DNA of 64,000 nucleotides. Source: Sipunculus nudus. Lineage: Eukaryota; Annelida; Sipuncula; Golfingiida; Sipunculidae. A program made the position numbers and the translations under genes. Below the pieces are notes generated by a model that saw nothing but the letters and a program-made list of their open reading frames with translations, did no database searches and was not told the origin of the DNA. Positions 48,928 through 60,666 of the stretch are shown here, one piece after another (position 1 is the first letter of the stretch; each line of letters starts with the position of its first letter). The DNA lies in the NCBI GenBank assembly GCA_026874595.1, contig CM049322.1, forward strand, positions 50,881,340 to 50,945,339, read 5' to 3'.

Positions 48928-49039
48928 ATTTGAAGCTTTTTTAATAGGATAGGCCAAAGACCTATTGGCGGCACTGTCAATTAAATGAGGATGAAGGTAT
49001 TCATACGAGAAGGATGATATATGTAATTATTAAGCCTTC

Positions 49040-49232
49040 TGGATTTCAGGTTTCATATGGGAGGGTTCCGGAAATTCCAGAAGTCATATCCTGCCATTAA
49101 GACATCGGGGCGAATCTCTGAGATTCTGTAACGAGATTTCACCATTAATCTATTCAGAGACCGGCTGCGTTCGAACCGGGGACCTTCAGCTTCGAAGTCC
49201 AACGCCTTAACCAATAGACTACGTCCTACCGG
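49040..49232 (-). mobile_element. tRNA-Arg(TCG)-like SINE or tRNA relic
   Basis: On the minus strand: 'tagtctattggttaaggcg' (D arm/A box), 'ttggacttcgaagctgaag' (anticodon loop CTTCGAA, TCG), 'ccccggttcgaacgc' (B box). The acceptor ends do not pair, so it is not a working tRNA. It continues about 120 bp beyond the tRNA part, as a SINE body would. Confidence 0.6.
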
Positions 49233-50799
49233 TTTGAACAATAAAAGAAAACTTGATTTATGAAGCTGCTCGCTGCGGCAACCACGTGGCGTGCGCTATG
49301 TTTAAGTTTTGCCTCAATTTTGGCGGCCGGTGCTAGCTTATTCCAGCTCGTGTGCAGGAGTGGGCAAAGGATAGTAGAACGAACTAATTTTAAAAAGATG
49401 TATTTTAAGGAGAACACACTTTACTTCATGAACATGTATATACAACATACCAAGTACATGGATACACCCACATTAAAGAACGACGGTAGAAGGACATCAC
49501 ATTATGATTAAGTAAATGGCAATCAGTGTCGAGAGTTACTGAAATGAGGTTTGGTGAATTAAAGGTGAAACTCTCAAGCCCCTCAGTTAGGTTCAGCATG
49601 CAGACATATAAAACCAAAATTCAAGAAAATGTAATTGTGCACGCCATAAATGAATGAAGTCTGACATGCCCATAGCGCTTTCATAAAATTTCTATGGAGG
49701 AAATTTTTATAATATGAATAATTAATGATTTGTTTATACCTGTTAATTGTGATATAGGTAGTGATGGGAAATATATTTATTTATAGATAATACATAAGTT
49801 TACAGGGACATCTTGTTATATATAGTTAATTACGGGCAGTATTGCTTTTAAGATAGTGACAGTAGTACTGTGATGTAAATAGCAAAGGGGAGAGGAATTA
49901 CACAAACGCTCACAAGCTTTGCTTTAATGACATAAAGTGACGGAAATTACAGTATTTCCGAGCTAGGTGTGTGGCCACTTGTTAAGGGTTAGAAATAAGT
50001 CAAATGATTCCGAAACTACCAGCCATGATCCCTTTTCTACCTGGTCGATTTGCAATCTACAGAATATTATCAAAAACAGTGTAAGACACTCACATGCAAC
50101 ACAAATGTAGGAAACATATCCAGATGTTTAGAACTAAAAAAAATTACAAATTCTACAGAATTTATTTTGGGAAAATATGGAAATCAAATATCCTCCGGGA
50201 TAATTTAGGTCAGTCCACAAAAATAAATGCTTTTTGAGCAGTGTACTCAACCTGTCGAACGGGTGGTGATGAAGCGAAACCTGAAGTATGAAATAAGAAT
50301 TATATTTAAAGCGCTCCATGACTTCATTTGTTGTGTTGGAGATGGATTTTAAACGCCCCTGCAGAGAGCATGAGTCATACCATGTATGTCATTGCACACA
50401 GAGTGATCAGTGAATCATCTGTTAACAGACATGACTGTATAAAAATATGTCAACTCATTAAAAATAAAGATGAAACCTTACATATTCTTAATTCCTGGAC
50501 TTTAAAAGTATCAACAGCTGGATAAGAAACAAAGCCTGATTGGTGTGTGTGGTTTTATTAGAACTGCCTGGCAGAGGTGCCCGATGCAAAACTATCTCTA
50601 CCTATGCGGTGGTCGAAATAGTTGTCAATTTCAGAAACGTTGTCCTTGGTTTTTGTGCACAAGTACATTGATGTACAAAGAAACTTTACATATCCATTTA
50701 ATGTACATGTATCTTATATATTGTGCTGTATCATTTTTTCCATTAAATATTATTACTATTGTGTTGAGACTTTGACAATTGGTCAATATTTTAATATGT

Positions 50800-50851
<52 letters not shown>

Positions 50852-52733
50852 TATAGATGGGACAATGTTATATTTCAATATTCGTATATATGGTTAGAAA
50901 AATAGAAACCACTGGTATTAAATACGTTAAAGTTCTGTCATGAGATTACGAGTAGGCTTCCATATACCACATACCTTAGACTCAACAGAAAAAAAAATAT
51001 GACAATCGATCAGGCTACCTAGCCCGCTGTCACAGCCTGTGGAACGGTCTAGCTAGTCGCATTCATAAAGCACTCCTTACAAAAATATCACGCTAATACC
51101 GGTTGGAACAGTCTTGGCAATGTGCCATGTTTCTGGTGGCTACATTCAGGTAACGCTGTTGCAGAAGGCAGTGGTCAAATGAACGGACTTTGGGAACAAA
51201 TGTATCGTGACTACTACCTTCGGATTGGAGCACTGAAATAATAACGTAAAAAAACAGGCAAGGAAGTAGATTTATCGGAAATCAAGCATGAGGAAAATTG
51301 TTGGTCATGCGCAGTAGCCCCGATTTGAGAATGCTACAGGTTCTTACACTTAAGATCTTAATAAAAAGGTACCTGTTTTCATCCTCCCTAAGTTGTGATA
51401 ATTTCAAAACATTATGATGCCTTGGGTCTCCATGGGTGTTGAATGGACTAACCCTTTAGTTTGCAAACAATTTGGCCAAATAATTGATGCCTGTGTTAGA
51501 CTGGGAAATATTGCAACCAGGGTTATATTGTATACAGTAATTGTAAGTGTCGTAACACTGCAGTTATGGTTACCTTAATTCAAATTGCAAAATTACAACT
51601 ATGCACTGTGCTGGAACATTCGTATATTCAAAAATATCAGGCATTCGATTTTTTTCAACTTTAAAATTTTTATAATCGTTCAATATTGCATAAACCCGCT
51701 TTTCTCCAGACAGCTGGGTTTTAAAATGTTGATTTTATCAGTAATTCATGATGTTTTATATCTTATATAATTGTGAGAATAAATGAAACACAGAATTAGC
51801 TACAGCTCGTTTTCTCGTCATAGGATAAAATATTTGAGACTCGAAGCAATAAATTCAACAATAATTTAGGTATAATATCTCTTCTATTACTTGAAATATT
51901 CCGTTAAAATTATTCAAGACAATTCTTGTAACAGGAAGGCTCGAACAACCCCTTGGATAAAAGGGAAAAGATCCTGCCACCTATGGACTTGCCATCACAC
52001 TAAATTTCCGCTGACTGTTGATGCTGCCGCGCGTATCTTTAATATCAGTCAGATGACCAATGTTATACTTATACTTATATCAAAATGTTCTTAATGCTAA
52101 ATTCACTGGATACTTTTTTTTTTTAAATATGAACGTTCATAAACATAAAAATTAAATTACCTTCCTCTGTAGATATTTATTAAGGAAAATTAAACAGTTT
52201 CGCTTAATTTCTCCTGTGCGGACAACAAATCAAACACACATGCATCCCTTAATGACACACGCAGGAATCAAATAAGTCGCAACTCTTATGAGTAAAATAA
52301 AACAAAGGCTGTAAAACTCATTCATTGTTATAACTTTGTTAAAACGTGAACACTTTCCGCCTAGTATAAGTTAGGTGTGCAAGAGTGAATCATTTTCCGG
52401 CAAAAGATCAACAGTTCTAATAAAAACACGGATTTGGCTTTTCGGGCAGCCTTCTTAATATCTGAGTATTCTTCGAGCGACGACACGCTGTAACATCGTC
52501 TGCAGAACCAGAATGTGGATGGTCCACGACTTTAAATCATAACCAAAAGTTTGGACGAAAATGTGAGTTTGTAAATCTATCGTCAAAAACACATAACACA
52601 ACTGTGATTACTGTGCAGTTATGAGTATTTTATTTAGATACTATATCAACTGATAGAACGCTGATCTGAAGCTTTCTCTGGCGAGTGCCCCTGGTATTAC
52701 AATTTAAGATTAGCAAGAAGTAAATCACCATAA
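49233..52733. other. Intergenic; (TA)n at 50805-50849
   Basis: One (TA)n tract. A 62-codon forward open frame ending at 51241 has no start, motif or splice support. Nothing else is supported. Confidence 0.4.
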
Positions 52734-52750
52734 TCGATTTATTTATTTAT
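52734..52750 (-). terminator. Poly(A) signal of the GST gene
   Basis: Overlapping AATAAA words (ATAAATAAATAAAT on the minus strand) about 130 bp beyond the GST stop codon. Confidence 0.5.
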
Positions 52751-52877
52751 ATGAGAACATAATAAATTGTCGCTTATACTGGTATTTGTTCTTTGGTAGT
52801 TATTCTGTTCTTTAACTAAAATTCCTTACTGTCGACCCCAAAAGTTTTGAGAAAACAAACTAATTTTCGTTAATTCA

Positions 52878-53048
52878 TTACATTTTCGTCTTCGGGCGCT
52901 TCTGTAGCCACTCGGCGATCTTCGGAAGGCCTTCGACTCTGTCTTTCAAAGCTTTGAGTTTGGGTGCCTTGTCCCAGGGCACATCAGGTCCATTACCGAA
53001 AGATACCCAAGCGATCTGGTCAATGAACACAATGTCAGCCCAGGTCAA
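52878..53048 (-). CDS. Glutathione S-transferase, sigma-like, last exon
   Basis: 171 nt on the minus strand after a good acceptor (ctcattttacag), starting in phase 0 and ending at TAA. It encodes 56 residues: LTWADIVFIDQIAWVSF at the start, APKLKALKDRVEGLPKIA in the middle, EWLQKRPKTKM at the end. 'LTWAD' followed by '..P.L..L..RV..LP.I..WL..RP.T' is the C-terminal all-helical domain of sigma-class (prostaglandin-D-synthase-like) cytosolic GSTs, and this is a common last-exon boundary. The enzyme conjugates glutathione to electrophiles. The N-terminal thioredoxin-fold exons should lie at higher coordinates; I found none before 64000, so the gene is either split by a long intron or partial. 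The exon is intact. Confidence 0.85.
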   Translation of the reverse strand: MTWADIVFIDQIAWVSFGNGPDVPWDKAPKLKALKDRVEGLPKIAEWLQKRPKTKM

Positions 53049-53109
53049 CTGTAAAATGAGAGGAGAATAAACTTTTAAAATATGATAATAGCAAAAATGC
53101 AGCTGTATC

Positions 53110-53110
<1 letters not shown>

Positions 53111-53165
<55 letters not shown>

Positions 53166-53180
53166 GTGTGTGTGTGTGTA
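53111..53180. repeat. (CT)n, (TA)n, (GT)n compound microsatellite
   Basis: CT at 53111-53134, TA at 53135-53162, GT at 53166-53180, inside the presumed GST intron. Confidence 0.95.
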
Positions 53181-53632
53181 TTTATATATATTTGTTTGTG
53201 CCTGTTCTGACTGTCCTGGTACTCAGAAATAATGTGTTTCTGGTCAGTAGCTAGCAGAATAAAGGTCACCATGACCATATTTTAGATTTTCAATGAGAAT
53301 TCCCAAGGACCTTGGATAAGATGATCCTAGGTTTAATGCACACAATTTGTGCCAATCTGACGGTCAGGGTGTTCAAAGTATGTTTTTACCTATAGCTTGC
53401 AAAATACAGGTCGCAATGAGCCCTTTTCACTGGTATTGTAGATTCTATCCTAACAAAATGCATTTTTTTATCTCTGTTCGTCTGGGTGTACAAAATCATG
53501 GTTTAGTGCTTAGCTTGCAAAATAGGTCAGGTTCTAAAGAAGATTTGCATAGGAATTCCATGGATATACAGTTGGAAGTGTCTAGTCTATTCTGTTTTAG
53601 TAAAAGTAATCGTCTCTATTCATTTATGTTAA

Positions 53633-54840
53633 TTAGTCAGGTGGCTTAACGGAATTATTAACACGCCGGATAAAAGCACCAAATTTGGTAGAAGTATCTA
53701 CAGGTCAATCCTGATCATTCTGGAGGGGGTGCCCACCCGAACTCGGTGTCTCGCTTTTTCAGCAGGCCCGAGTCCAATATAACAGGATTTTACGTAAAAT
53801 TTCACATGTTTACAACAATAAACGGAATGTTGTAAACTCGATTGACTCTAAAACCCATTTTAAATTAATCAATATACATAATAAGAACACCACAATGAAA
53901 TATCATGAACAGTTATCGTAGAAATAGTGACGAATCTCATGTTAAAGTATAATTGTAAGTCGCTTGAGGTCAAAAGGTCACGTCATCCATTGATGAGAAA
54001 CTGTATCCTGTGAATATGTTTAAAAGCTCTCATGTTCTGAAATGAAAATATTGGAGAAGATAAGAAATATATCATTTTAATTTTTAAAAATTACATAATG
54101 GTCAGGATTATAAATATTAAACACCCATACAATTAAAATATATAGGGAATATACTAGTATATATATATACTTTATCAGTGAAACCATCCCCTTCAAAGGC
54201 TATATCTGAAGTCGTATTTACGAAGAATCCAGGTGATTGAAAAATTTATTGAATTGTCAACACCTTTAATCATTATTACCAGGGCAAAAATACATCTCGA
54301 TCATGTTGTATGGTAAATGCGATAATGAAAATGTATCATGAAGCAATATTTGTTTACACTTATCTAAAATAATATGTCTAGAATAATAACATTTCCAAGA
54401 AATTAATAAATTGCATTGAAATCATCGATTGTAGCAATTTAGATCAAGTTTCAATACGACGGTGCCTCCAGTGGCGTTAGGTCATCTGTGGCATTTTATG
54501 GGTTGAGAGTGGATTATGGTTCGTTCAAATTTTCAAATAAATACTTACATCGCTGATAATTTTATATAACTACATAATCTTAATTTATTATGAAATTATT
54601 TTACTGATTTCAACTTCAATTTGCCAGAAATAGACTAAATCAAATAATTCCGTATTTATTTACAATCTATTAACATAAAAAACTAGTTCATACGTAATGC
54701 TTTTGCACTGAAGAAAATGTATGACTACATTTACACTTTTGTTTATAATTATTTATATAGGTAAAGTTAATATATGATAATAATGTATTATGATGAATTA
54801 ACCGTCATGTTAGCGTGAGTCTAAACATTTGTAGGCCAAA
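53633..54840 (+). repeat. Repeat family R2, direct copy 1
   Basis: It begins 'agtcaggtggcttaacgg', then 'ggataaaagcaccaaatttg', 'caggtcaatcctgatcattc' and 'tcagcaggcccgagtc'. Later words ('aggtcacgtcatcc', 'atatttgtttacacttatc') recur in the same order in copy 2, about 1.2-1.3 kb downstream. No coding capacity. Confidence 0.75.
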
Positions 54841-54865
54841 ACAATATTTTCAAATGTCCAAATAG

Positions 54866-55982
54866 TCAGCTAACTTAACGGAATCATCGTTACATATCGA
54901 ACAAAAACATCTAATTTTGTAAGAAGTATCTTCAGGTCAGTCCTTCAGGTGCCCATTCAGCAGGCCAGAGTCGACAAAAGCAGGATAACAGAATGTTATC
55001 AGACCTTTACAACAATGAAGGGAACGCGGTAAAGTCGGTTGAATCTATATTTCATTTTCATGTAATCAATATACATATAAAGAACACTTTTAAATATATC
55101 AAGCATCTGTTGCAGTAAAGACCCAAAACTAGTTTAAAGGTAATTGTTGCCAGCTTCAGGTCAGAAGGTCACGTCATCCGTCCATCCTTTAATAGGCCCC
55201 GAGTTTTAAAGAAAATATTGGAGCTAAGCATTTCAGAAACATTAATATATATTTAAATATAAATCAATACTGCATAACTGCTTGGATGGTGAAGATCATA
55301 CTAGTATAGGTGCGATATGCATGTGCAGCTCAGTGTATGATTGGGGTTTATATTCGCAGTCTGCATAGACTGAACCATTATTCTTACTGGACAACACCTG
55401 TATTGATAGAAATTTTGGCGGCCGCACATTTTGATTAAGAAGAATTTAATGTGTATCATATCATACCCTCGTCGTCCATTCCAGCAAGACCATCTGTTTA
55501 ACTGATGTGTCTGAAAAAGTAAATACAAAAGAACACAGAATACTAAAACAATTTAGTGAACTGCCTAGTTGATCATTGAGGGAATGTGTATTAATGCATC
55601 TCAGTCACGATATATGATATACGGGCAAGTGAGAAAATCCTCAGAATGAAACATAATGCAGTATTTGTTTACACTTATCCTAAATAATAATTATCTGACA
55701 TGACAAATTTGGGTTGTGGCCTTGTTCAAATCTATGCACTCTGAGACTGTGGATACCTTTTGAGTACAAATTCATTTAATGAGGACTTATGAAGATCAGC
55801 TGGGTATTTTCTTCGGTTATAATAAATATATCTCTATATAAAAATAAATGTCAGTAATATTATCGACCTGCGTTATTTAGACTAAGTTCTACATGCTAAA
55901 TTGTTCAGACATAGGAGGAAATGTCCGACTGAGTTAACTATAATTGTTTATGATTACAAACTTATGTAAGTGAATGTGAATA

Positions 55983-56035
<53 letters not shown>

Positions 56036-56100
56036 ATTATGATGCTGAGACCGCCATTTTAGTGTAAGTCTTAAGTTCTGTAGAAGCAAACACGACAAAT
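54866..56100 (+). repeat. Repeat family R2, direct copy 2
   Basis: A diverged tandem copy of 53633-54840: 'agtcagctaacttaacgg', 'tcttcaggtcagtccttcag', 'cagcaggccagagtcg', 'aggtcacgtcatccg', 'gtatttgtttacacttatcc'. A (TA)n tract at 55985-56031 has expanded within it. Confidence 0.75.
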
Positions 56101-56749
56101 CTATTAGGAAAAGTGGGCTTTGCCTTGAGTTTAAATACACCTTCTGTTGTTTAGAGTTGTTTGTCAATGTTTGATTTGTTAACCTATAAGAACCTTTGGG
56201 TGAATTTCAGAGAGTGTCTGGAGATACAGAAAACTCAAATATAAGATTTGAAATATAATTGGTCGATTTTGTTATTCTGACATATACTTTCAAACTAATT
56301 TATTTATAGACATCTTGTTCGCGATTAAATCATTTCGTAAAAATATTTGTAACCTGAAACGGAAATAGAATGGCCTGTGAAATTGATTAAAAAGCAGGCA
56401 TGCATATAATATAGAAAAATGAATCATGTATCTATGGTATTTATTTTTACATTCCCGAAATAAAAAAAAAAGAAAACAGGTTTGAAGTTAAAAGTAATGG
56501 GATGCAGGAATAAGAAAGGAGAAAGAAATGTAGGCTTAAATTCTACAGGAAATGGATGAAATAATGAATATTCAAGTAACACCATATTTATTAAGCCACA
56601 GTAGAAAACCACTATACAAACAAGACAGTTTGCTACATAATAAAAATGCAAGACAGCTGTATTGTAAAAAGTACATATTATACTTGAACGTATTTTTCTT
56701 TGTCTTTTATTTGGTATATCTTTTGCAATATTCTATCCAGATAAAGCGG
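56101..56749. other. Intergenic, nothing recognised
   Basis: No supported feature. Confidence 0.4.
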
Positions 56750-57035
56750 ATCTGAAGTGATTTTTCCTTTCCCTGACCCTTCATATTTTTTATGCTAAAT
56801 TTTGATTTTATGTTTTGTTATTTCTACATATGTTAATGCTTAATTTTGTTATTTCGGTGAGCAAGGGCAAAATAGGTTTTAGGCGTTAAAACGAAACTAG
56901 TATGTACTTCACCTGGGGACCCCCTCTGAAATCAAACCCCCTGGATGTACACTATCCACCTACAAAGTTTGGTGCTTTTATCCGATCTGTAGCGATAGAG
57001 TCCAAATTTGACGCTGAGCCGACTGACTAAAAGCA
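56750..57035 (-). repeat. Repeat family R2, inverted copy 1
   Basis: The forward strand reads 'gggaccccctctgaaatc', 'tttggtgcttttatccg' and 'ctgagccgactgacta', the reverse complement of the R2 head at 53633. Upstream words ('ttttccttt(c)cctgaccc') recur at 57790. Confidence 0.75.
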
Positions 57036-57784
57036 AATCTTGATTGTACATCCCTTTAAAAATGTAACTGAATTAAGTAAACTACCCTAGTTGTGTTCCA
57101 GAATGTACTAGTACATCTAATATACCGTATTGTAAACATTAGGCTTAAATAAAAGACCGGTTTTATTTGTAGTCTTAAAGATTTTATTTCTGTGTTAAAT
57201 TCCAATTTTTAATGAATTTTGAAACAAGTGATGCTTAAGTGGTAATTTGTAAACATATTTTCAGGAATGTGATCGCACTCTTGTAACATAGCGACTATGA
57301 TAGTTTATCAATTAATTCTGATGAAATATCATCGTGCTTGGCAAGAAGTTTACATTTTGAATTTGCAACGATTTACAGGATCAGTTACAATGAATAACAA
57401 GTACAAATAAAAATATGAACGTTAGTTTGATCTTGATCGAAATATGGTTTATCGGTTATATTTAGTTCAAACACCAGTGCCCGCTAAGGCAACTATCCGT
57501 TATTATAAATATTTAATAATTTCTCAAAAACTGAATCACAAACTAAACAATAGTAAACGAGAAAAATATTTGCACATTTTTCTCTATTATACTCTTAATA
57601 TCTTTTTTTATGTTTTCATGTAGCTTCCCTACTCCCGAATTTGAGAAAAGGTATCGTCACGTGACCATTCTACATTTTTGGGCTATAGGTGTATACTGTA
57701 ACAATGTAAATGGTAATGATAGAAAGAACTGTTTTAAGCTTTCTTTTGGTTTATAATTGACTGTATTTCATTTAACCGTAGTGG
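57036..57784. other. Intergenic, nothing recognised
   Basis: No supported feature. Confidence 0.4.
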
Positions 57785-58030
57785 ATCTTAGGTTATTTTT
57801 CCTTCCCTACCCCTCTTCATTTTCCTGCGAAAAGAGGGCAGTGTGATACGCATGGCGCAGATGGTTTTCAGGCTCTGAAACTTATCTCGTGGGTACTCCA
57901 TGAGGGCACCCCCTCTGAAATCATCAGTTTTGGTGTACTCTACCTACATGTATATACAAACATTGGTGCTTTTATCCGGTCTGTAACGATATGGCCAAAA
58001 TCTGACGCTAAGCCACCTGACTAAATCTTA
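57785..58030 (-). repeat. Repeat family R2, inverted copy 2
   Basis: 'gggcaccccctctgaaatca', 'attggtgcttttatccggtc' and 'ctaagccacctgactaaa', about 1.03 kb after inverted copy 1 and in the same orientation. Confidence 0.8.
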
Positions 58031-58365
58031 TATTAATCTAAGTACATACATATACAGACTTTAGGTCTGAATCTTTTGATTTGTATCCTGTTCAAGGAGG
58101 ATGGACGGCGGATAAAGGGTGATCGCTATTGCTCATATGACTGTAAATCAACTTATCTAAAAAAGGTGCATATTAATTCTCCTTGAAGAGGAAACATTAT
58201 TGAATTGAAAATTGTTGTTTTATCCACCTACCGCCTCTTGGGATGTTGTCTGTGAGCGGCAGGTAATAACCGTCTTGCTAAACATTTCAAGAATGTGGCA
58301 AACGGGGAAGGTATAGTTAAGCCCTTGACAAAATAAACGAGTTTCGATGTGTAAATATTGACACA

Positions 58366-58620
58366 TTGTAGGCGGGCCTGTTTGTTCTTTATAACTAAGT
58401 CTACGCGTGGGTTGTGGTAAACCATTAATGTTGTAGGCGGGCCTGTTTTCATTTATAACTAAGTCTACTCGTGGGTTGTGGTAAACCATTATTGTTATAG
58501 GCGGGTCTGTTTGTCATTTATAACTAAGTCTACGCGTGGGTTGTGGTAAACCATTAATGTTGTAGGCGGGCCTGTTTTCATTTATAACTAAGTCTACGCG
58601 TGGGTTGTGGTAAACCATAA
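58366..58620 (+). repeat. 65-bp tandem repeat, four copies
   Basis: 'ttgtaggcgggcctgttt' starts units at about 58366, 58431, 58495 and 58560 (period 64-65). Each contains 'ataactaagtctacgcgtgg' and 'gttgtggtaaaccatt'. Very high identity suggests recent expansion. Confidence 0.95.
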
Positions 58621-59819
58621 ATGAACCCCATGTTAGATACTAATCAGTACATAAGGGAAAAAGCAGAGGTCACTAACGGTGCTCCTCTTACAGTACCCTT
58701 AGTTAAAAATGTTGTCATAACGCACTTGGTACTTTAGTTTCCAATCCATCGGCTAGCATTCGCCATAAAGCCAAGCCGTTTGTAGTAGGTAGGGTCTTAC
58801 CTAGTTACCATAATGAAACATGTAGCGGCGTCTTACAATACAGGTAAAATATTTCTTTAAAGTACCAAGTAACATGTCCAAGTAATTAGCAAAGTGCAGA
58901 TAATAAACCTAAAAATAAAGAGTCCTGAATAAAGGTAAAGCAGTTTTAAATCGTATCAAGACCTCCTCGAAGAACAGTATTTGTTGAATGAGCTATCCTT
59001 TTGAAATATATTGAAATAATAAATAATAATAATATAATCTTCAGTCTTAGTAACATGTCCATTTACAGTTGTAACTAATTTCGAAGCGATAATCACTAAC
59101 TTCGAACCTTATAAACTTTATAACAATGACACGGCAAATTGAGCGATTATAGTTTATCTGATGAGTAGATGTCACGTTCCGTTCCCATGGTGCCTTTGGT
59201 TGGCTCATAATTTGCGTAGAATTTTGTGGCGCACAACCAAACCATTTTATAGAGTAAATAACAGACATGTACTTGGTACATATTTTAAATGGTACAGATT
59301 TTTTTTTCTCACAGGCCGGCGGCTCGCAGACATTCCACGGGTTAATTTTTTTTCATATTTTTGGGGCGATTCGGGTGCTTCCTATCAACTGCGACATGTG
59401 GGTTAGGGTGGGCGACATGATTTCTCATGCAGGTTGCGTTGTGTTGTACCTAAGGTTTTCTGTGTTCAGTTATGGCCGTTCAACACTGTAGGCCTATCCG
59501 TATGGCCAATCTCAGATACCAGAATTGCATTGCATGGCCGGCGGTAGAGCACCGGCATGATTACCCGTGTCTTTATAGTATCCACTACATGAATTTCTTC
59601 TGGTTTTGTCTGCAACTGGATATAGATTTACATCATTCACAAGGTGTTCCCCTCATGGACGTGCCAAAGATCAGTGTTTGCTTGAGAGGGCTAATCAGTA
59701 TGATAGTGTGATGTCTTATTAATGTAGGCGAAACGTTTGTGGGTAATGCTTCAAATCGTTTTATAAATAATACAACCAAACCTTTATCAATTGTATGTTC
59801 GATTGTTTTACCGCTCAAT
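58621..59819. other. Intergenic, nothing recognised
   Basis: Overlapping short frames at 59047-59711 show no family motif. Confidence 0.4.
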
Positions 59820-59824
59820 AGTAT

Positions 59825-60027
59825 CAGAAGCGGATCTAGGGGGGGGGGTCCAGGGGGTCCGGACCCCCCTTTTTCACCAGGAGCAACTTTTTTAAAGGGT
59901 TTTAGACGTAATTTTGCGGCCTGGACCCCCCCCCCTTTTCCAGACGTGATGACCTTTTTTTTAGGATTTTCATTAGTCCTCCTGGGTTGGACCCCCCCCC
60001 CTTTCCTAAATCCTGGATCCGCCCCTG
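59825..60027. mobile_element. 203-bp hAT-like MITE
   Basis: The ends are inverted: CAGAAGCGGATCTAGGGGG on the left and CAGGGGCGGATCCAGG reading in from the right. AGTAT occurs directly on both sides (59820-59824 and 60028-60032). The body is built of G/C runs and includes a perfect palindrome, GGGGGTCCGGACCCCC (59853-59868). 'CAGGGGCGGATCCAG'-type ends are typical of hAT elements, which usually make 8-bp duplications; only 5 bp match exactly here, so the class is tentative. The open frames across it are low-complexity artefacts. Confidence 0.7.
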
Positions 60028-60666
60028 AGTATGATACACCCAAAGCCTTAAAGTGCCCTTGGAGCGCACATGCCAAATTAACCACTTCCACAGTATTTAA
60101 TTTAATGCATATTTAATCATAAATTAATTAAACAATTATACAATAGATCAATTTACAATTATACATATTATGTGTTTTACTTGCTTGAAATAAGGTTTTG
60201 ATATTAAAACTTAAAATGTTATCTATATATATTAAACATGAATGGAAGCAAACCAGACATGCTGTAACCTGTAGTAAAAATCCAAGGGAATAGTACCCAC
60301 TCTTGTGTTTGAGCGAAATCGTGTGGATTGAAAGAGTCAGGATGTTCACACTTACAGTTTTACATGCATGTGCATGTAATGCTAATTGATTATTGTTTGC
60401 CGTACAATGTTATTCAGATGCACCGCGTTCATCCTTGACAAAAAATAATTTAATAAATCTTTCAATAACACCCTACACGTCAGCGACAGACGTATATCAT
60501 ATACGGAGCTGAATTGGTCAAAAGCTCTTATAAACGGTGACCTTGTCTTAAATAATTCAGGGATTGCGCCGGCTTAATAGTCTTTCCCATAAAATGTAGT
60601 GTTGATAGCGATCTTCTGACGTCCTTGACATTTTTCATTTAAGATATGGTTATTTTCATCGGTAAC
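60028..60666. other. Intergenic, nothing recognised
   Basis: No supported feature. Confidence 0.4.

Noticed and set aside
49160-49232. Functional tRNA-Arg(TCG) gene on the minus strand
   Set aside because: D, anticodon and T arms are recognisable but the acceptor stem does not pair and the sequence continues into a SINE-like body.
51056-51241. 62-codon forward open frame rich in Trp and Gly
   Set aside because: No start codon, splice signal or recognised motif.
53347-53649. 100-codon forward open frame
   Set aside because: No family motif, and its end runs into repeat R2; likely chance.
59633-60091. 152-codon minus-strand frame rich in Gly and Pro
   Set aside because: It is the G/C-run body of the 203-bp MITE read through in one frame.
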